This document shows, one piece after another, positions 61,001 to 64,000 of a stretch of DNA of 64,000 nucleotides. The notes beneath the pieces are model-generated. The model did not search any database, was not told where the DNA came from, and worked only from the letters and a program-made list of their open reading frames with translations. Every line of letters starts with the position of its first letter. The first letter of the stretch is position 1. The translations under genes were made by a program, and so were the position numbers. Origin of the DNA: an uncultured Prevotellaceae bacterium (GTDB taxonomy: Bacteria > Bacteroidota > Bacteroidia > Bacteroidales > Bacteroidaceae); the NCBI GenBank assembly GCA_949299545.1, contig CASGAM010000034.1:18307-82306 (forward strand), written 5' to 3'.

Positions 61001-63533
61001 TTGTACAGGCAATTTCTTCGCTAACCAGCGATTGATTTATCAGATGCATTCGGAAATGCCGATTGGTAAATATGTTTTTGAGGCATCCGCTTTCAAAGGT
61101 GCTGCTGCCGGTGCGATTGAGTTGTTTGCCAATGCCGCAACTGAACCGGTACTGGCGGTTAATAAATTCCGTCAATATGCAGTTTCTGCGATTGTGTCAG
61201 ACAGTCTGTTGGCTGTCGGAATCAAGTCTGCTGCCGGCAATGCGTGTCAATGGACCGGAATGGCGGACATTGCCATGACCTATTATAGTCCGCTGTATTT
61301 GTTGAAAGAGCAACTGGAAGAAGTGAGTGAACTGACGTATGGGACTGACGAAGGTGGTGTGTTGGCTGCAGCCAAAGCCGAGGCTACTGCACTGGTAAAT
61401 GAAGGAACAGAGTCTGAGCGCATGGCAGCTTATAATGCTTTGGTGCAGGCTGCGGACAGTTATCGTTTGACAAATGCTTCAGTAGAGCATCCTTATGATA
61501 TGACTTCTAAAGTGCGCAATGCGGACTTTAGTGCATATAATATGACAGGTTGGACCGTTTCAGACAATCTTGTTCCGGGATATGTTGAAGGTACGATTGA
61601 ATTTTACAAACAGCAGTTTGATATTAGCCAGAAACTGACAGGATTGCCGGCGGGTGACTATAAATTAACGTTACAAGCGCGTTGTGACAAAGGAGCCGAA
61701 AATAAGAATTTTATGCTTTATGCTACAGCCGGTGCCATCTCTCTTTCTGCAGAGATAAAGGCTCAGACACGAGCGGACGGTTCTGATCAGACGCAACATT
61801 TGCAGCAGAATGCAGATGATTTGAATGCAAATCCAAATGAGTCATTGACCGGTGTTAATGTATTTGTTTCTGATGGAACATTAACTATTGGCGCAAAATG
61901 TACAGACAATGATTCTTGGTGTGTCCTGAATGGTATGACGCTCGAATATCTCGGAATGTCGGAGGGAGGATTAGTGGCAAACTGGCAAGAACAGCTTGCG
62001 GCAGCCAAAGCTTTTGACATGACAACGGTGCCGGCTGCTATCGCTGGACAGTTGGAAGAAGCGATGACTGTTAATGTGTCTGGTATGACGACAGAAGAGT
62101 TAAACTCAGCCTTGGCAAAACTTGTAGTAGCATATGAGACAGCAGTAAATGCCGTACAGCCTTATGCTGATTTCTGTGCTTTGAAAGCAACCTGTCAGGA
62201 AATTGCAGAAAACTCTAAACCGAATACGGCGTTTGCGCTTACTCAATTTACAAAAGCCATTGAGACAAACACTGCAACGGTGGAAGAGACATTAACCGTA
62301 AATCCAATTTTAACGGCTTATAATACGCTTGAGACCGCACGGCAAAATTATTGTAAGTTGTCCGTACCCATTAACGGTATCGCGTATGATATGACGTTCT
62401 GTGTCATCAATCCGTCAGGACAACTTAGTACGGGCTGGGCGAATGACGGTGCAGGAAACTTTGGACCTATGAATAATCCGGCGCAGAACGGTGAATACGA
62501 AGGTGACATCTTTTTTGAAAAGTGGGATGTAAAAGGTTACGAATTTAAAGATGGAGCCAGGCCAATATATCAAACAATTAAATCTATGCCAAGCGGAAGA
62601 TATCGTCTTACAGCGGCTGCTTTCAGGGTAAATCAGGAAGGTGCAGGAGAGGTGCCGCAGAATGCAGTTTGCCTTTACTTCAATGACGGCCGCCAGGAGG
62701 TGACTTCCACGGTACTTGACTATCATACCGTAGAAGGTTATGTCAGTGACAAAACGGCAGAGTTCGGTTTGATCGGTGGGGCCGGTAATACCGCCAACTG
62801 GGTTGGTATTGCTGATGTCAGTTTGATGTATTACGGTGTCGATACCGTGGCTGTCAGTGAGAATGATATGCGTCTTGAAGTGGACGAGGGTAAGTATGCT
62901 TGCGTTGCAATGCACCAATCACTCTGTGCAGATTATTGGAATGTCGTTTGTTTGCCATTCGATCTTACTTCGACGCAAGTTCGCAATCTTTTCAGTGATG
63001 TGCAAGAGTTGACTGCCGTACAGTCAACCGATGGCGTCGTTAATCTCATGTTTGAACATGCACGTGTAATGACTGCCGGTGTACCCTATCTGGTGAAAGT
63101 TGCAGATACGGTTACAGAGTATATTATAGATGGTGTCGTGTTTCGGACCTCTACATTATCGTCTGGAGCAGTGACAGTTTCTGATGGGACTGTTTCTGTT
63201 GCCATGAAAGGTGTTTATGGCACGACTACGGTACCGACAGAAAATAGTTATCTGTTCCGTATTAATACGCTCACACCTGCTAATGATGGTGAAATGATTA
63301 ATGCGTACCGTGCTTATGTGGAAGTGGAAGGCGCTACGCCTGATACGTTGAACATTTATATTGACGGGGAACTCACGGATGTTGAAACTGTGTTGGTGAA
63401 TGAGGTTGTCCCGGTGGATGTTTATACTCTCGACGGTGTGTATGTAAAGCATGCCTCTAACAGGAATGAAGCTGTTCACGGACTGAAACCGGGTATTTAT
63501 GTCATTGGTGGACAGAAAGTGATGGTCAAATAA
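58083..63533 (+). CDS. Giant T9SS-secreted polysaccharide-lyase-like protein
   Basis: This 1816-residue protein has a signal peptide (MKKKFIFAACWLLSSWVGVNA in short form, then QGQ). An alpha-helical domain of the alginate-lyase superfamily follows (about 25-460): HPGLLHSEEDFETVKARI, NWYHYHSNWGQGNALFCISL, and QTQESGRDQGHAMAALGLMS hold the Asn/His and Glu/Arg/His candidates for catalysis. Then come an Ig-like region (about 460-625), four beta-sandwich-like modules (about 628-800, 912-1075, 1137-1295, 1434-1595) with helical linkers, and a domain with YWNVVCLPFDLTSTQ (about 1617). The T9SS type A tail begins near 1777 (VDVYTLDGVYVKHASNRNEA) and ends GIYVIGGQKVMVK. The likely substrate is a uronate-rich polymer; the exact family and specificity are not certain. 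The start at 58083 was chosen for the signal peptide. Confidence 0.8.
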   Translation: MKKKFIFAACWLLSSWVGVNAQGQFVHPGLLHSEEDFETVKARIAANEPLALEALEALRTAPPVNGNWGGNWAINETIIRGVSGQNYMNLYRNAHRAYDCALLWKITGDEHYGDIAIDILNGYRMYNKALGGNTNMSLIPGFNGYQLLNAAEIMRDYSKWSAEDIELFKQYMIDVWFTLAQDFLERRHDTVTREGNWYHYHSNWGQGNALFCISLGVFCDLPDVYNYGMYWLKEGPGNESLYVGATHPLTNGQGLCGYGWGQLPWFHKDERGPLGYLCQTQESGRDQGHAMAALGLMSYGLQTAYNQGDNAFCNLNNALVKGKAGSAMVAGAAEYVAMFNSMDNNIPEEAEIIASIPYKTNWWMGALNWTGQGQWRPIWQLFINHYQNRMGIPMQYCTKMKKKIGLERGGGSYGNNSGGYDHLGFGDLMHKNEPVTEDKVPTLLFPVITIDGTTTRRYAEYMNIEPGTVVMLAANLPEGETDTGNWEWEDGVSGNNRQITVNTSGIYRLTYTNANGVKSTQLFCLSMRGEGIRGTLSATVTYNGINKGNVSTLEVGLGSTVSVTTGYSNWNYIESEKWYDENGNEIATGGTCTYKVEDTEDHKLVFKLTNQSGVVIERVFELKYNENDMTHTMPDPYCNDLTKWNCTLEGLVRTSAALTGLSGNYIKLQRPATENGLNCWGLDVFTVSQQMTGLAPGKYEIGANIVATQEGMSGAESKNYVKDVYFYAGHVHEAVSSVSTAAENFVVNVWVGEDGTLTYGVTNKTNQNRGYSFNGMSLMAMDNYSLIYLGEEALADDFEALRAEASDVEEGTIPAVFYEALQTALTTTDPSLSAIVTLQNALADARLVQVRHKDFMVVYNLITSYMEANSVADAVLAEAVKDFASAATVEEYYTAYECMEQAWNDYLPSAPVAVDVSSKLQNTELEASGEGVMYDNGTRWLTEADGGNYRVFAIDGSDANRGEAVGTNMIERYCTGNFFANQRLIYQMHSEMPIGKYVFEASAFKGAAAGAIELFANAATEPVLAVNKFRQYAVSAIVSDSLLAVGIKSAAGNACQWTGMADIAMTYYSPLYLLKEQLEEVSELTYGTDEGGVLAAAKAEATALVNEGTESERMAAYNALVQAADSYRLTNASVEHPYDMTSKVRNADFSAYNMTGWTVSDNLVPGYVEGTIEFYKQQFDISQKLTGLPAGDYKLTLQARCDKGAENKNFMLYATAGAISLSAEIKAQTRADGSDQTQHLQQNADDLNANPNESLTGVNVFVSDGTLTIGAKCTDNDSWCVLNGMTLEYLGMSEGGLVANWQEQLAAAKAFDMTTVPAAIAGQLEEAMTVNVSGMTTEELNSALAKLVVAYETAVNAVQPYADFCALKATCQEIAENSKPNTAFALTQFTKAIETNTATVEETLTVNPILTAYNTLETARQNYCKLSVPINGIAYDMTFCVINPSGQLSTGWANDGAGNFGPMNNPAQNGEYEGDIFFEKWDVKGYEFKDGARPIYQTIKSMPSGRYRLTAAAFRVNQEGAGEVPQNAVCLYFNDGRQEVTSTVLDYHTVEGYVSDKTAEFGLIGGAGNTANWVGIADVSLMYYGVDTVAVSENDMRLEVDEGKYACVAMHQSLCADYWNVVCLPFDLTSTQVRNLFSDVQELTAVQSTDGVVNLMFEHARVMTAGVPYLVKVADTVTEYIIDGVVFRTSTLSSGAVTVSDGTVSVAMKGVYGTTTVPTENSYLFRINTLTPANDGEMINAYRAYVEVEGATPDTLNIYIDGELTDVETVLVNEVVPVDVYTLDGVYVKHASNRNEAVHGLKPGIYVIGGQKVMVK

Positions 63534-63582
63534 TGGCACTTTATTTATAAGGCTTCATAAGCAAAATAATTTTCTCATACAG

Positions 63583-63616
63583 AGGCTGTCTCAAAATAAA
63601 AATTGGGGCAGCCTTA
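63583..63616 (+). terminator. Terminator after the lyase-like gene
   Basis: AGGCTGTCTCAA pairs with TTGGGGCAGCCT (two G-U), loop of about 8, then TTATTTAT. The stem sequence is nearly the same as that of the terminator at 19.5 kb. Confidence 0.75.
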
Positions 63617-63878
63617 TTTATAGCATACAAGGCAAGTATTAAAACTCCCATATTCATATTAATGGTATTAAGCCCCCAAAAAGGATTCTCTTTTTATTAT
63701 TGGTTTTAGTCTGTTTCTTGAATGCTTAAATTCTATTTTGAAACAATTCTTTCTTTCTTTTAAAATTATACATAAAAAAGGTATATTTTAATATTTATTC
63801 AATTGCCTGTTTTATAAATGATTATTGCATTTTTTTGGTGTGTTTGTTACATTTTTCTCAAAAAAAGTTGTGATATAA

Positions 63879-63910
63879 TTTGGTTGATTGGTGTAAAGTT
63901 AGTACTTTTG
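63879..63910 (+). promoter_or_regulatory. Full-consensus promoter, probably of an rRNA operon
   Basis: TTTG (63879-63882), 20 bp, TACTTTTG (63903-63910), an exact sigma-ABfr match. The leader after it (ACTCG ... CGAGT hairpin, then CATTGAAAAGATTT and GTAGTACAAGA) resembles what I recall of leaders before 16S rRNA in Bacteroidales. The rRNA itself is outside the window. Confidence 0.65.
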
Positions 63911-64000
63911 CACTCGCTTTCGGGGGTGATTGATATTCCCGAGTTATAGAAGAAGGAGTTCATTGAAAAGATTTCATAGACACAAAGACGTAGTACAAGA

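Larger units (their letters stand above)
63534..64000. other. Right-edge intergenic stretch, probable rRNA leader
   Basis: Contains the terminator of the lyase-like gene (63583-63616), an AT-rich segment without features (about 63620-63870), and from 63879 a strong promoter with a leader that runs off the window. No gene begins inside. Confidence 0.6.

Overview
The window is bacterial chromosome from the order Bacteroidales, most like Prevotellaceae or a close relative. The reasons are the many promoters with the Bacteroidetes -7 box TAnnTTTG, type IX secretion (T9SS) type A sorting tails on two giant exported proteins, a PorE-like OmpA lipoprotein, a BspA-type leucine-rich-repeat protein, and the succinate-to-propionate enzymes (methylmalonyl-CoA mutase and sodium-pumping methylmalonyl-CoA decarboxylase). 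The species cannot be fixed from this sequence alone.

Positions 1-4.9 kb are one end of an integrated mobile element, all on the minus strand. It holds a truncated DUF6291-like gene, a small excisionase-like helix-turn-helix protein, an unrecognised membrane protein, a tyrosine recombinase, and a zinc-finger protein that appears to carry several helix-turn-helix modules. The noncoding parts hold four look-alike 25-nt hairpins, a pair of 80-bp-offset repeats, and a motif shared between two promoters. A terminator at 4.89 kb belongs to the host side.

Positions 4.9-19.4 kb carry an LRR surface protein, a small secreted protein, a Fur-family regulator divergent from a Zn/Cd-type P1B ATPase (with two perfect palindromic operators between them), and a housekeeping run: mnmA, xseA-xseB, ilvE, a DUF975 protein, trmB, an Mrp-type ATPase, a drug-efflux MFS pump and a peptidoglycan amidase. 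Positions 19.5-30.7 kb hold an unusual pair (a GatC-like PTS IIC protein without its PTS partners, followed by a KduI isomerase that has a signal peptide), a membrane protein-thyA-folA operon, an rRNA m5C methyltransferase, an LMW-phosphatase homologue that has lost its nucleophile, and topB-porE.

Positions 31-54 kb are dominated by central metabolism: a full-length DsbD-type thiol transporter, a GH43 arabinanase, pckA, korAB, tRNA-Arg(CCT), a DMT exporter, mutB-mutA, a YidE/AspT transporter, an overlapping MATE-kinase-phosphoesterase operon, and mmdADCB. PckA, methylmalonyl-CoA mutase and the decarboxylase fit the route from PEP through succinate to propionate with sodium export; no epimerase gene is present here.

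Positions 54-63.5 kb are accessory. A 429-bp element with perfect 70-bp inverted ends surrounds a short tandem array. After it come two giant T9SS cargo proteins (the second starts with a polysaccharide-lyase-like domain) with a 57-residue peptide gene between them. The right edge carries a textbook promoter and leader that resemble the start of an rRNA operon.

Dispersed intergenic repeats built on the core GACCTGTCGCTTCTAC occur at 7.5, 31.0 and 54.3 kb.
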